Shown here: piece after piece, positions 1 through 10,898 of the stretch | Position numbering within the stretch: position 1 is the first letter of the stretch | Layout: every line of letters starts with the position of its first letter | NCBI GenBank assembly: GCA_029891385.1 | Contig: CM057230.1 | Location: 19,915,372 to 19,979,371, forward strand | Direction of reading: 5' to 3' | DNA from: Erythroxylum novogranatense | Lineage: Eukaryota > Streptophyta > Magnoliopsida > Malpighiales > Erythroxylaceae | DNA length: 64,000 bases | The notes under the pieces: model-generated | The model's database searches: none | The model's input: only the letters and a program-made list of their open reading frames with translations | What the model was told of the DNA's origin: nothing | Translations under genes and position numbers: made by a program

Positions 1-120
1 CCAATGACTAAGATTGGTTCCAATGACTAACACAAGTCGACCAATCGACTATCATCTCTTCCAATGATCGGCACAAGTCGACCAATGACTATCATCTCTT
101 CCAAATAACCGACAAGCCCA
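1..120. repeat. Short irregular repeats with CCAATGACT and ACAAGTCGACC
   Basis: CCAATGACT or a close variant, CACAAGTCGACC, and CTATCATCTCTTCCAA each recur two or three times in 120 bases. The ACAAGTCGAC core also makes up the palindromic array in the LTR of element C (39728-39945). The block runs off the left edge, so its full size and the element it belongs to are unknown. Confidence 0.5.
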
Positions 121-801
121 AAGAAGGAGTCGCTTCCCTACGCTGATTGTTCAGTTATGTGTCATATATTCGGGTGATGTTACATGTGTTTATTTATATT
201 TTTGAATATTTATATTCACGTGTAAGTTACTATTCTATACTTTTAATATATATATACTCAATTATGTTGTAGTATAGGATTAGAAATAGCATAGTACAAA
301 CACCACTTACTAATAGGATTAGTAGTCTTCATAATGTACTAAGAACCCTCTTCATAATTTCAAGTTTATATGCCTTCCATAAATCTTTACCAATGTTTAT
401 CTCTAGCTTATCCTTATGTGGGTTTTTGCCAAAGCAAGGCATGTAGGGATCATCTAGGGAATACATTTGAATAATGGTGCTATTCATAAGTAAAGTATGG
501 TTAAAATTGACTAAGCTATCAAAACAGTTTTGGGCTTAAGGCATAAGATTGGGTTTTTACATACATGCAGTACATAAGATGTATTTTAACATAAGCCCAT
601 CAAGAGTTACATGTGATGTAATTGAAAAGAGTTTTCTACCTAAATAACTAAGTTTTGAGTGTTAAGCCAAAGCTTTCTTAGGACTTAGTGAAATATGGAT
701 CTTGTTTCTCCCATTTTTCAATTGAGGGTTATTTATTTGAGTGGGAGCTAATACCTCATAATATATGAATGTTGACCCTTATTGCATAATTTTTGTAGAT
801 T
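121..801 (+). other. Copia-1 untranslated leader
   Basis: AT-rich stretch between the window edge and the gag start codon. No open frame, tRNA-complementary primer site or LTR end was found. Its position directly upstream of gag suggests 5' leader, but its left limit cannot be set. Confidence 0.45.
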
Positions 802-1380
802 ATGGCTACTCCATCCACAAACCTTTCTATGTGATCTATCTTAGAGAAAGAAAAGCTTAATGGAACAAATTTCCTAGATTGGTATAGGAACTTGAGAATT
901 GTTCTCAAACAAGAAAGAAAGCTTTATGTCTTAGAAGAGTCCATCCCTGAGGAACCACCAGCAAATGCACCTAAGGCTCAAAAGGATGCTTACATGAAGC
1001 ATATCAATGACTCTACGGATGTGTCATGCCTTATGTTAGGCACCATGATCTCTGACCTTCAGAAGGACTTAGAGGAAATGGAAGCCTATGATATGCTTGC
1101 TCAACTGAAAACTATGTTTCAAGAGCAAGCACGCCAAGAGAGGCTTAGAACCAATAAGGCATTGAATTCATGCAAGATGACTCCTGGCACACCCGTGAGT
1201 GCTCATGTTCTCAAGATGAAGAGTTACATTCATCATCTTGAGAAATTAGGTGCACCTGTTAGTCAAGAATTGGCAACTGATCTTATTCTAGCATCTTTGA
1301 CTGATGAATATGATCAGTTCATTCTTAACTACAACATGCATAATATGGAGAAGTCCATTGACGAATTGCATGGATGCTAA
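802..1380 (+). pseudogene. gag: Copia-1 gag (capsid) pseudogene
   Basis: The capsid part of a copia Gag, which in a live element packages the RNA in cytoplasmic particles. The likely start is the ATG at 802; the frame reads into the open stretch at 892-1378 without a shift. It holds the familiar copia gag opening (EKEKLNGTNFLDWYRNLR) and a helix-rich middle with ILASLTDEYDQFILNYNM. A TGA at 832-834, eleven codons in, breaks the frame. It fits a single C-to-T change in a CGA codon (CpG context). The frame then ends at 1378-1380 and continues in another frame as the nucleocapsid. The domain call is firm; the start codon is inferred from position. Confidence 0.85.
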
Positions 1381-1940
1381 AAACTGCAAGAGAACTTAAA
1401 GGAAAGGTTAAGACCACCAATGAAGTTCTTATGGTTCAAAAGGAAAAGCTTTCAAGAAGAAGGGCACAAAGAAAGGACAAAGGTAAAGTACCCAAGTCCA
1501 AGTCCAAGCCCAAACCTAAAGCTAAGACTAAGGCACCCAAGGAGGAGTTTGTTTTCATTGCAATGAACCCGGTCATTGGAAAAGGAACCGCAAACTCTAT
1601 TTGGAAGAGCTGAAAGAGAAGAAGAATAGTCGACTACTTCTTCAGGTATGTTTGTTATAGAAATCAATTTTACTCCTTCGCATCTTGGGTATTAGATACC
1701 AAGCTGCAACTCACATTTGTACTAATGTGCGAGTCTAAGAAGGAGTAGAAGATTGATGTCCGTGAGATCGACTCTGGCGTGGGAAATGGAGCAAGAGTTA
1801 TTGCTTTATCCGTGGGGACTTATGATCTTATTTTGCCTCTCGGGCTCATTTTGGAACTCAAGAATTGTTATTATGTACCTACTATGAGTAGGAACATTAT
1901 TTCTTTGCTTGTTTAAAGAATGATGGATTTAAATTTTCTA
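1374..1940 (+). pseudogene. Copia-1 nucleocapsid and protease remnant
   Basis: A lysine-rich basic tract (alternating KSKPKPK) at about 1480-1530 leads to a zinc-knuckle remnant at 1550-1591, in a different frame from the basic tract. Three of the four CX2CX4HX4C ligands remain and the last Cys codon reads CGC (Arg). The retroviral-type aspartic protease follows: W-V-L-D-T is readable near 1680-1700 but the residues after the Asp are frameshifted, so the DTG active site is gone. VGNGARVIALSVGTYDL at about 1778-1830 is a later protease segment. At least three frame changes occur here, so no protease can be made. Confidence 0.75.
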
Positions 1941-2089
1941 TTGAGAATAGAAGTATTTCCATTTATAAGAATGACATTTTATATGGCATTAGCATCAATT
2001 AAATGGCATTTATACTCTGACATTGAGTTTGTTACAAATGAGCCCGTCTATAACATAAATACCAAAAGTTTAAATATAACGATTTGAAC

Positions 2090-3072
2090 CCAACCTATCT
2101 CCGGCATTGTCGTTTAGGCCATGTAAATGAAAACGATTTCAAAACTCCATCAAGATGGATTCATTGATTCTTTTGAATCTTTTGAAACATGTGATTCTTG
2201 TTTCTTGGGTAAGATGACAAAGGCCCCCTTCACAGGTAAAGGGGAAAGGGCCAATGAGCTATTGGGCCTTATACATACCGATGTATGTGGTCCTTTTGGC
2301 ATTTCAGCGAGAGGAGGTTATTTGTATTTCATTACTTTTTCAGATGACTTCAGTAGATATGGGTATGTCTATTTAATGAAGCACAAATCTGAATCTTTTG
2401 AAAAGTTCAAAGAGTATAAGAATGAAGTACAAAATCAGCTTAGCAAAACAATTAAAATCCTTCGATCTGATCGAGGAGGTGAATACTTAAGCCAAGAGTT
2501 TGATGATTATCTTAAGGATTGTGGAATCGTTTCGCAATTGACTCCTTCAAGAACTCCTCAATGGAATGGTGTTTCTGAAAGGAGAAATCGAACTCTATTA
2601 GATATGGTTCGATCAATGATGAGTCAAACTGATCTTCCAAAATATTTACGGGGCTATGCTTTAGAAACAAAGAAGATTCATATTGAACCGTATTCCTTCA
2701 AAGGTCAGAGAAAGACACCTTATGAGATATGGATCGAAGCATCCCAATTTATCTTTTCTAAAGATTTGGGGATGTGAGGCTTATGTGAAGCATCCAATTG
2801 TCGACAAGTTGGCACCCAAATATGAAAAATGTTATTTTGTGGGATATCCTAAGGAAACTAAAGGATATTACTTTTACATCCCACAGAGAACAAAGTGTTT
2901 GTTGCTCGAAATGGTTTTTCTTAGAGAAGGAATTTGTTTCAAAGGAAACAGTGGGAGTAAAGTACAACTTGAAGAAATTCAAGTTTCACAAAATGACATT
3001 GAGCACGAAAAGGAGATTGAAGCGAGCTCACAAGTCGTTGATGAGCGCTTCAACAACACAAGGCCCACGTAG
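2090..3072 (+). pseudogene. Copia-1 integrase remnant
   Basis: Integrase inserts the cDNA into the host chromosome. The HHCC zinc domain is readable as HCRLGH (about 2106-2123) and CDSCFLGK (about 2190-2213). The three catalytic acids of the DDE core are all present in one frame (2127-2777): Asp in HTDVCGP, Asp in LRSDRGGEY and Glu in NGVSERRNRT. After LDMVRSMM the sequence is garbled, with a likely deletion near 2660-2700, and the C-terminal part (FLKIWGCEAYVK, ETKGYYFY) continues in the frames starting at 2683 and 2798. An intact active site with a broken C-terminus implies fairly recent inactivation. Confidence 0.85.
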
Positions 3073-3131
3073 ATCCGATAGATTCGCTCGAGCCCGAGAG
3101 ATATGGATTTCTCGTTACTGATGATGATAAC

Positions 3132-4091
3132 GTGATGCTCATTGATTATAATGAGCCCACAACCTATCAAAAAGCTATAGAAAGTCCAGAATATGCTAAA
3201 TGGTTAGAGGCCATGAAAGCAAAGATGCAATCCATGTATGACAATCAAGTTTGGACTTTGATTGATCCGTCTGATGGCTTGAAGACCATTGGATGCAAAT
3301 GGGTTTTCAAAAAGAAACTAGACATGGATGGAAATGTGCACACTTATAAAGCAAGACTTGTTGTTAAAGGTTATCGACAAGTTCATGGAATTGATTATGA
3401 TGAGACATTTTCTCCAGTGGTCATGATCAAATCCATTAGAATTCTTATTGCCATAGCTGCATACTATGATTATGAGGTATGACAAATGGATGTCAAAACG
3501 GCTTTTCTTAATGGAAACTTACTTGAGGATGTATATATGATACAGCCTAAGGGTTTTGTCCATCCTAAGAATTCGGGAAAGGTGTGCAAGCTTCAAAGAT
3601 CCATTTATGGATTGAAGCAAGCATCAAGAAGCTGGAATCTTCGTTTTGATGAAGTTGTCAAAGAGTTTGGATTCATCAAGAATGAAGATGAACCTTGTGT
3701 TTACAAAAAGGTTAGTGGGAGTGCTGTTGTCTTTTTAGTTTTATATGTTGATGACATACTGCTAATTGGAAACGATATTCCAACCTTACAGAGTGTCAAG
3801 ATTTGGTTAAGGAAACGTTTCTCAATGAAAGACTTAGGTGAGGCTGCCTATGTTTTAGGCATTAAGATCTATAGAGATAGATCAAGAAAGTTTATAGGCC
3901 TACGTCAGAGTACATACATAGATAAGATACTGAAAAGGTTCAGTATGCAAGATTCCAAGAGAGGATTCTTACCTATGTCACATGGAATCAAGCTTTCTAA
4001 AAAGGATTGTCCTACTTTAGGTAAAGAGCTTGAGTGCACGAGTAAGATTCCATATGCATCAGCAATTGGATCTATTATGTATGCCATGTTA
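3132..4091 (+). pseudogene. Copia-1 reverse transcriptase, cut by the A1 insertion
   Basis: The copia RT begins near KWLEAMKAKMQSM and shows the signature GCKWVFKKK, YKARLVVKGY and DYDETFSPVV in the first frame. A TGA at 3480-3482 replaces the Trp expected just before QMDVKTAFLNG, a TGG-to-TGA change. Downstream in the same frame lie IYGLKQASRSWNLRFDE and the catalytic YVDDILLIGN (about 3745-3774). Sequence stops at 4091, inside the conserved region between RT and RNase H, where A1 is inserted. The 5-bp duplication TGTTA is at 4087-4091 and 24858-24862. Confidence 0.9.
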
Positions 4092-4697
4092 TGTTGAGAC
4101 CCGATCCGAAAACCGGATCCCAACCGAAAAATGAAGGAAACAAAGCGAATTCAAATTGGATAAATTGAATCCAAAGGCGAAACAATAACAAAAATGCGAA
4201 AGAAACGAATCGAATACAAATAGAATCGAAATCGATTTCCGACATCCGTGAACAAATAGCTTAGAGAATATGATCGCGTTGGAAACCTAGACTATCCGAT
4301 CTGAAAAATCCGGTATAAATTTTTTTTCTCTTCTTTCTTCTTCCTTAATCAATTTCTCAATTCATAATCATTTTCTTATACACTCATTTGAATCTCAATT
4401 CTCATTTTCATACCCATCTTACCAAAATTTTCGGCAAGATAACGGCTGCATCCTAACTAACCCAACCTGCAAAGTGTTCAAAATACACTTCTATATTTCT
4501 CACACAATAACCAGAATCATCGGACTCCCCGTCCGGAATCCAACTCAACACACGCAATCCTATATCTACATATCCATATCTTTTAACATAGTATATCAAC
4601 ACAATGCCCCAATAATCATACACGAACTTATATCTCAATTCCATACTCAAATCACAATTCATTTTAGCATTCCATAGACAATTCCATAGAGTATATA

Positions 4698-7665
4698 TGT
4701 AGCACTTAACTCCCGCATCGACCGAACCCGACATCTACAAAGATATCCGAGCCCGTGACCATGAGGGTGGCATGCTAGAGCGATCAAATACACTTAAAAC
4801 CTCACTATGACATTTTTCTTTCAAAAAGCAGTTGAGTCTTGTGAAAACAATAACATTTTGGGTCTGATTTATTTCAACAACATTTTCAAATACTAAACAC
4901 TTTCAGTCATTAATTAGCACTCAATAGTGCTCAATCGATCACATAAGGTAAAGGCATGACCCTAGTGGGTTCCAATGTCATTTCAACACATTTCAGTAAC
5001 CACAAACACGATACACTTTTACATTTATTACCCTAGGGCCCACTAAATAGAACACTATACTAATGCAGATGTGACGACACTGATCCCAACCCGATACTCT
5101 GCCTTGCTAGCAGCGATCATACTCCCGTTGGTCTAACAGGGTACTCTTCAGTTTCCTGAAAAACAATTGCAATGTTGGGTGAGTTTGCGAACTCAGTGAG
5201 AAACCATCATCGATGGTTCACTCAACTCATGCATATACACAAATCACATTTATTTCACATATTAACAAATTCATAAGTCACATGCATCACACACACTCAA
5301 TGTCACATTAATAAGGCCTTCACCTCTCATTCTATGTATTTCCAATCATTCATACATATATGATGCACATGTGACGCTTTTCACTCTCATTTCGTTGTTG
5401 TGACCGAGCGCATTCAGAAATCAGTAATCACATTTTTGGCAAGTAGGAGAGCCCTCTGGGTATGCACTACTGCCCACTCACATTAGGGATAGGAGAGCCC
5501 TCTGGGTATGCACTAATCCCTTTCACATAATAGGACCCCACACCCCACCCGTAGGTGTTTGCAGGTTTTACTGCGGCGTGTGTTTGCGGGTTTTACCGCG
5601 GCATCCTCAAATATTCAGTGGCGTCTCGGTCCACAACTATCATTAAATCTGATCATTTAACTATGCATGAATGCATATGTTCACTATCCATTTTTCAGTC
5701 ATTTCACATTATACAGTCATATCTCCTTTCTTCGGACCTTTAGTCTGGTATTGCGATTATATGCATTTACTATCATTTACACTGAGGCATTTATGCACTC
5801 ATAAACACTTATTCACATTAACACTTCAATCTCACATTTTCAGTATTTCGAACACCCATGGTCCGAAATCAATCAAAAGCAATCACATATATCCATCCTT
5901 AACTCCACATGGCATCTGTGCAATAAATTAAACACATATAGGTTGAGAAACCAACTAGGTTACTCACCTGTACTTCCGAGCTACAGCCTGGAAGTCTCAG
6001 CACTGCCCGTGGAATTGCTCCATCGGTGCCTCTATACCAATCAAATAAATCTCATATTACCAATTATACCAATTTCAATGATCAATAAACATATTTAACA
6101 AATGCGATAAATACTATACATGTTATGACATTTCCGATCCTATTCCCGAGTATTCCCAATTCAATTCTCTTTCCTCTGACCAATAGCAATTCCTAATACC
6201 ATGATTCAATTTACAAATTTCATATTCTAAAGTCACATTTCGATTGAAATCACATTCACTATTCATTGCCACTCGATTATGATAATCCTCGATTAAATTC
6301 CAAATTCTCATCTTATCAATTCCAAATTCTCGCCTCTACTTTCTAATTAATTTCTAAGGAACCAATTCATTTGAAATCAAACCTCCAACACATTACTTGT
6401 AACAATCACCTTAAAATCACTTAATTTCATTTCTTCTAATTGCAATTCCAGGTCTCGAAATTCAATTGATTCAATAACCAAACTTATAAGAAATGAATCC
6501 TCAAAATTTCCAATTAAAATAAACCATTTCTCTTGATTCACGTGACCTCGCCACATTTAATCCACATACTAACCTCTCGCCACAAGCGTAAAATCCTCTG
6601 CTCGTCATGCGTATAAATTAAATTATTTCCTTATCGTCGCGACGCATCGTTGGGTTGGCTCGCCACAAGCGTGGTCATCACATCGTCACAAGTCATGATC
6701 GCAGAATCGCGATAGAAACCAGAAATTTCTCGATCTTCGGTTTAAATCCATCCAAAACACTACAGATTACTCCCAATCAACTACATATACTACACTCCAC
6801 TCATTTCTAACCTTAAATCCATCAGATAACCATTATTCATTAAAAACCCAAATCAAAATCAACGTTTTTCTCAAAACCTAACTTCCGTAACTTTCAATCT
6901 CTCTAAACAATTTCATAACTCAATCAATGATCAAATTAAACGATTCAAGGCATAAAGAAGAAGAAGCTTACTTTATTCTAGCTTTAAATCTTTAAAAATT
7001 CCTCAAGAATCTCCAAAATCAAGCTATCTTCACCCACGGCACAACTCCCTTTTCTTTGAAAACAAAGGAAAACCGTCGATGACGATTTTCAAAGGTTTTA
7101 ACTTATATATATACAAAGAGACTTAGGGCTTGTTTGGCAATTTAATTGCCACAAGTCCAAATCTGAACCACCTCAATCCAATTTCTGATTCTAATTTCTC
7201 CCGATTCGCAATAACAATTAAATAATAAATCCTAAAGTCATAACTCAAAATGTCTCGTATCAATTGCCAATCAATCACGGACCCGAAATCTAATTTATCA
7301 CTCATTATATCATTTTTCCGTCCGACTCGATTCTCTAAAATTTCCAAGAAAGTTCCTATAATTTCACAAAATTAGGAATTACATATTCCTACACTCAAAT
7401 TTCAATTTCCAATATTCGAAAACCAGTTTCATTTCTAATTCCATTTTCAAAACCTCATTTATACACTTATCACACAATTTCCAATTTTTCACAATTCAAT
7501 CGGGAAATGTCATACATGTACGATATTCATATGTTTATGTCATAAATAATCATGTATTGATGAGTACAGAAATTATAATGCATGCACAATTCACATTAGC
7601 TTTATTTTAACTCGACCCGATCCATTTTACAGATATACCCGTTACTTCGATAACGGGATGTTACA
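4698..7665 (-). repeat. A2 3' LTR
   Basis: Pairs with 10899-13864. It contains the ATCGAT-centred palindrome at 5204-5220, a TATA-type run near 7105-7115 (read on the - strand) and the degraded counterpart of the CG-rich block at about 6549-6715. Many differences from the other copy have CAG or CTG in one copy where the other has CG. Confidence 0.88.
6549..6715 (-). repeat. CG-palindrome block, A2 3' LTR copy
   Basis: Counterpart of 12740-12905. Where the 5' LTR reads CGCCGCGGCG or CGTCGCGGCG this copy reads CGCCACAAGCG or CGTCATGCG, so most palindromes are lost here. Confidence 0.6.
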
Positions 7666-7703
7666 ATTCTCCCCTCCTAATAAAAATTTCGTCCTCGAAA
7701 TTT
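7666..7703 (-). promoter_or_regulatory. A2 polypurine tract and adjoining stem-loop
   Basis: On the - strand TATTAGGAGGGGAGAAT directly precedes the LTR start TGTAACATCC, the usual place for second-strand priming. Just before it, 7684-7703 forms a perfect 8-bp inverted repeat, AAATTTCG / CGAAATTT, around a 4-base loop. Confidence 0.85.
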
Positions 7704-10700
7704 CATATACGATTGATCAGGATAGTAGGGGAATTAAGATGATCACAATAACACTATTTTTCCCACTATCACAATACATAAATGAACTTCTGCCAATTCA
7801 CTGGAATTAACACAATCAATTACCTCTTTTTCCTTTCTCAAACTCTACACTGTACTCACTATTCTTTATTTTCTACCAAATCAAACACACACTTGATCAT
7901 ATCAATATTCCCTATCTCGGTCCCTATAACACTTTACAAATCTTAATTACCTTTTTAGTTTCATATTAACTTACCAATTTATAATTCTATTCACAACACA
8001 ATCACATCGAGGCCACTAATAACAATCTTATCTCAGTGTATCCTGGTCGAGGCGATACACTTCAAAATATTTTATTAATGGATTATCAGATCACATCACT
8101 ACAGGGTTCAAACACCAATTTCATAAAATGCCAACAACCTCGATAACACAATTCCTATTCCAGATTCATTTCGCCTGATTTACACAGTCTCTAATAGAGC
8201 ACACTTTTGACCCTTTATACACTTTTCAAATGGTAACACTAATAAACAATTAATATGTACTCCATCAATTTGAATTGTACATCAATCTCATATCTCTAAG
8301 AACTCCATATTTTCAATTCCATATTTATCTCCAACATACCAAATCATTGGTTATTCACACAAACAATTACTCGATGACACGCCTACTTTCTATTACCCTT
8401 CCAACACACTCTTATTAGATCATAAGGTCGTGATCGTTTCTTACAATTACTCGATAGCTCCTTAAGTGGGTATCACCCACATTTCGTAATTCATCCTAAC
8501 GATTAATTTCCCTCAACGGTCAAATTCATTCACAATTCCTTAATCGATCCGCATTTTCAACCTCAACCCTACTTTGCCAATTCTTTACACACACATCGAT
8601 TTAAAATTCCAATTGCCCATAATTTTCTTTTGGTACCTTAGTAATTGACGACTCTCACTCAAAGAAGCGATCAATAGGTTTAATAACCTTATCACCCAAA
8701 TTGAAATTTTCGCGGTATTTTCCGATTTAATATTTCACATGGCATTACTAACTTAATTTCAAATACTCAAACACATAATTACATCAAATCTTTCAAATTC
8801 CCAAAATACTTCAATCGCATAATCTTTTTCACTATTCTCAAATTTACTAATATCTCAATCATTATCACTTTACATACCCATAATTACATCTAAACACATT
8901 TCTGTACAAATAGGGTCTCCAAATTTTCCAAACAATAGCCAGTACGCTATCTATCAGTCATCAAATCACAATTCGGCCCATGAGATTATATTTGTCCCTA
9001 TGCATAAAAACCACTTTATACTATGCATCATAGCCCTTTTGGGACACTTTGGTGAATGTCGATCATTTCCAAATTTCATATACACATGTCCTTTGCAATT
9101 ACACATTTTATCATCATCTTTATCGATAGTCTCCCAATGAGCCATATTTGAATACTGATTCAACCATCCTTTATTTGATCAACTAAGATTCATTCTTACA
9201 ACACTTGCACAATTTTCTCAATTGTGCCTGTTCACACATTCCATTTTTCAATTGCATTCGATTGATCACCGATGCTTGTAATCATTATCCATTCTAAACA
9301 CAATTGAGACATTTTACCTTTCAAGAATATAATCAACTCCTCATACCCATGATCACTTCGCATAATTCTCTAATTATCGGTTGTCTCCAATGAGGAACAA
9401 TTTCCTGTAATTTCTTAGTTTCATCACAATATATTTGACATCTGTTCCTTTACACTAATTTCTCCACATAATTTAATTTATTCACTAGCATTATAATCTA
9501 GGTTGATAACACATTTATCATATTCACTCATACCCAGATTGCACCAATATTCACAAACTGGTATTTTCCCAATTGTGCATCTAATGTCTTTTCACTGTTT
9601 CATAATCCTATTACACAATCAGATTCTTTACCTTAACATAAGACACATCCTTTTAGTCACATATTTTATTTCTTACTCTTGAGTCTCCACCAGGATTTGG
9701 ACGCTCAAATAATAACTTTTCATTTGTTTCAAATGTATCTCCAATTAAATCCTTTAATCAACTCAACCCAATTTAAGGGAACTCTTCTTTATAGAAGATT
9801 TCTATCTATTTTCATCAGCAGCACTTATGAAATTTCTTAATCATTTACATTCATCACATTCTTATCAATCATTTTCAATGCCTTCAAAAATTAATTTCAA
9901 CTATACTTATTATATCCATAAGGATCAATTAAGTCTCAATTCCAATTGAATCAGAACATCCCTTTTTAATTCTGCACACCAAGATACATACCATGAAGAA
10001 TCGTTTCATTGATATTACGAGACAGACGTAACAATAATTCACCAATTTATCACTTACACTATAATTCCATTTATCAATCCCAACACAATCCAATAGATCA
10101 CTATAAATACTCATATCGAACTTTACGTTTTATGAATCTCGACCGGCGGCTATTCACTAACTCGTCTACCATGGTACCCTCCTAGTCAGATGTGCGTTCA
10201 TATAGGCAATTTAACTTAACCTTGACATCCATTTCATATTTCTTTATCATTTCCTTATATTTCACTCATCTCGTTTTTGTATCATACCCATAAGTTTTCA
10301 CTCTCAAATCAATATCATAGCTATACAATCATTCTCGATTTTTCACTTAACACATTCTGACTTTAAGTCACAAATCCCTATTCATAACTCTTATCGCCGA
10401 AATCAAACCCAATCGTATTCTCTATAATTCGCAGAACTGTCAATCTTACCATTTTTATCATATCATTATTTCCCTCTATCAATACAGATACACTCCAGTA
10501 TAACACTGATGTTGAACTGTCAATCTTACCATTTTTATCATATCATTATTTCCCTCTATCAATACAGATACACTCCAGTATAACACTGATGTTGCCTTTC
10601 ATAACATATATACTAATACCAATAAACTAAATCCTCATTTTTCAAATCGAACCATACACCTTTTTCTTATTTCGCAACATTCACAATTTCCTTTTTATCA

Positions 10701-10879
10701 CATTCTAACATATTCTCTTTTTCGTACTATTTCTAATCACTTAAATCACTAGTACAGGCTTATGCGTGCGACTCATATGCTAGATTGGGGATCAGTTGTC
10801 ACTATCTGCTGGTGACATGACTCAGATGCATGCATTTGACACAATTTTTCTCAGAAAGCCCATGTAAGATTGTACTTCT
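7704..10879 (-). other. A2 internal region, non-coding
   Basis: About 3.2 kb of pyrimidine-rich, A/C-biased sequence on the + strand. Stops are dense in all frames; the longest open stretches are about 60-65 codons and carry no gag, protease, RT, RNase H or integrase motif. It is not simply a broken pol gene, because no pol motif survives at all. Confidence 0.8.
10434..10593. repeat. Two identical 80-bp tandem copies
   Basis: 10434-10513 and 10514-10593 read identically by eye, starting GAACTGTCAATC and ending CACTGATGTT. Perfect identity in an otherwise decayed interior points to a very recent duplication or an assembly duplication. Confidence 0.9.
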
Positions 10880-10893
10880 GGGCTCTGATACCA
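10880..10893 (-). promoter_or_regulatory. A2 primer-binding site (tRNA-iMet)
   Basis: On the - strand this reads TGGTATCAGAGCCC, complementary to the 3' end of plant initiator-methionine tRNA, five bases inside the 5' LTR. It sets the element's orientation. Confidence 0.92.
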
Positions 10894-10898
10894 CAAAT

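Noticed and set aside
10880..10893. tRNA-like sequence TGGTATCAGAGCCC
   Set aside because: It is the 3'-end complement of tRNA-iMet used as a primer site next to an LTR, not a tRNA gene; no cloverleaf surrounds it.
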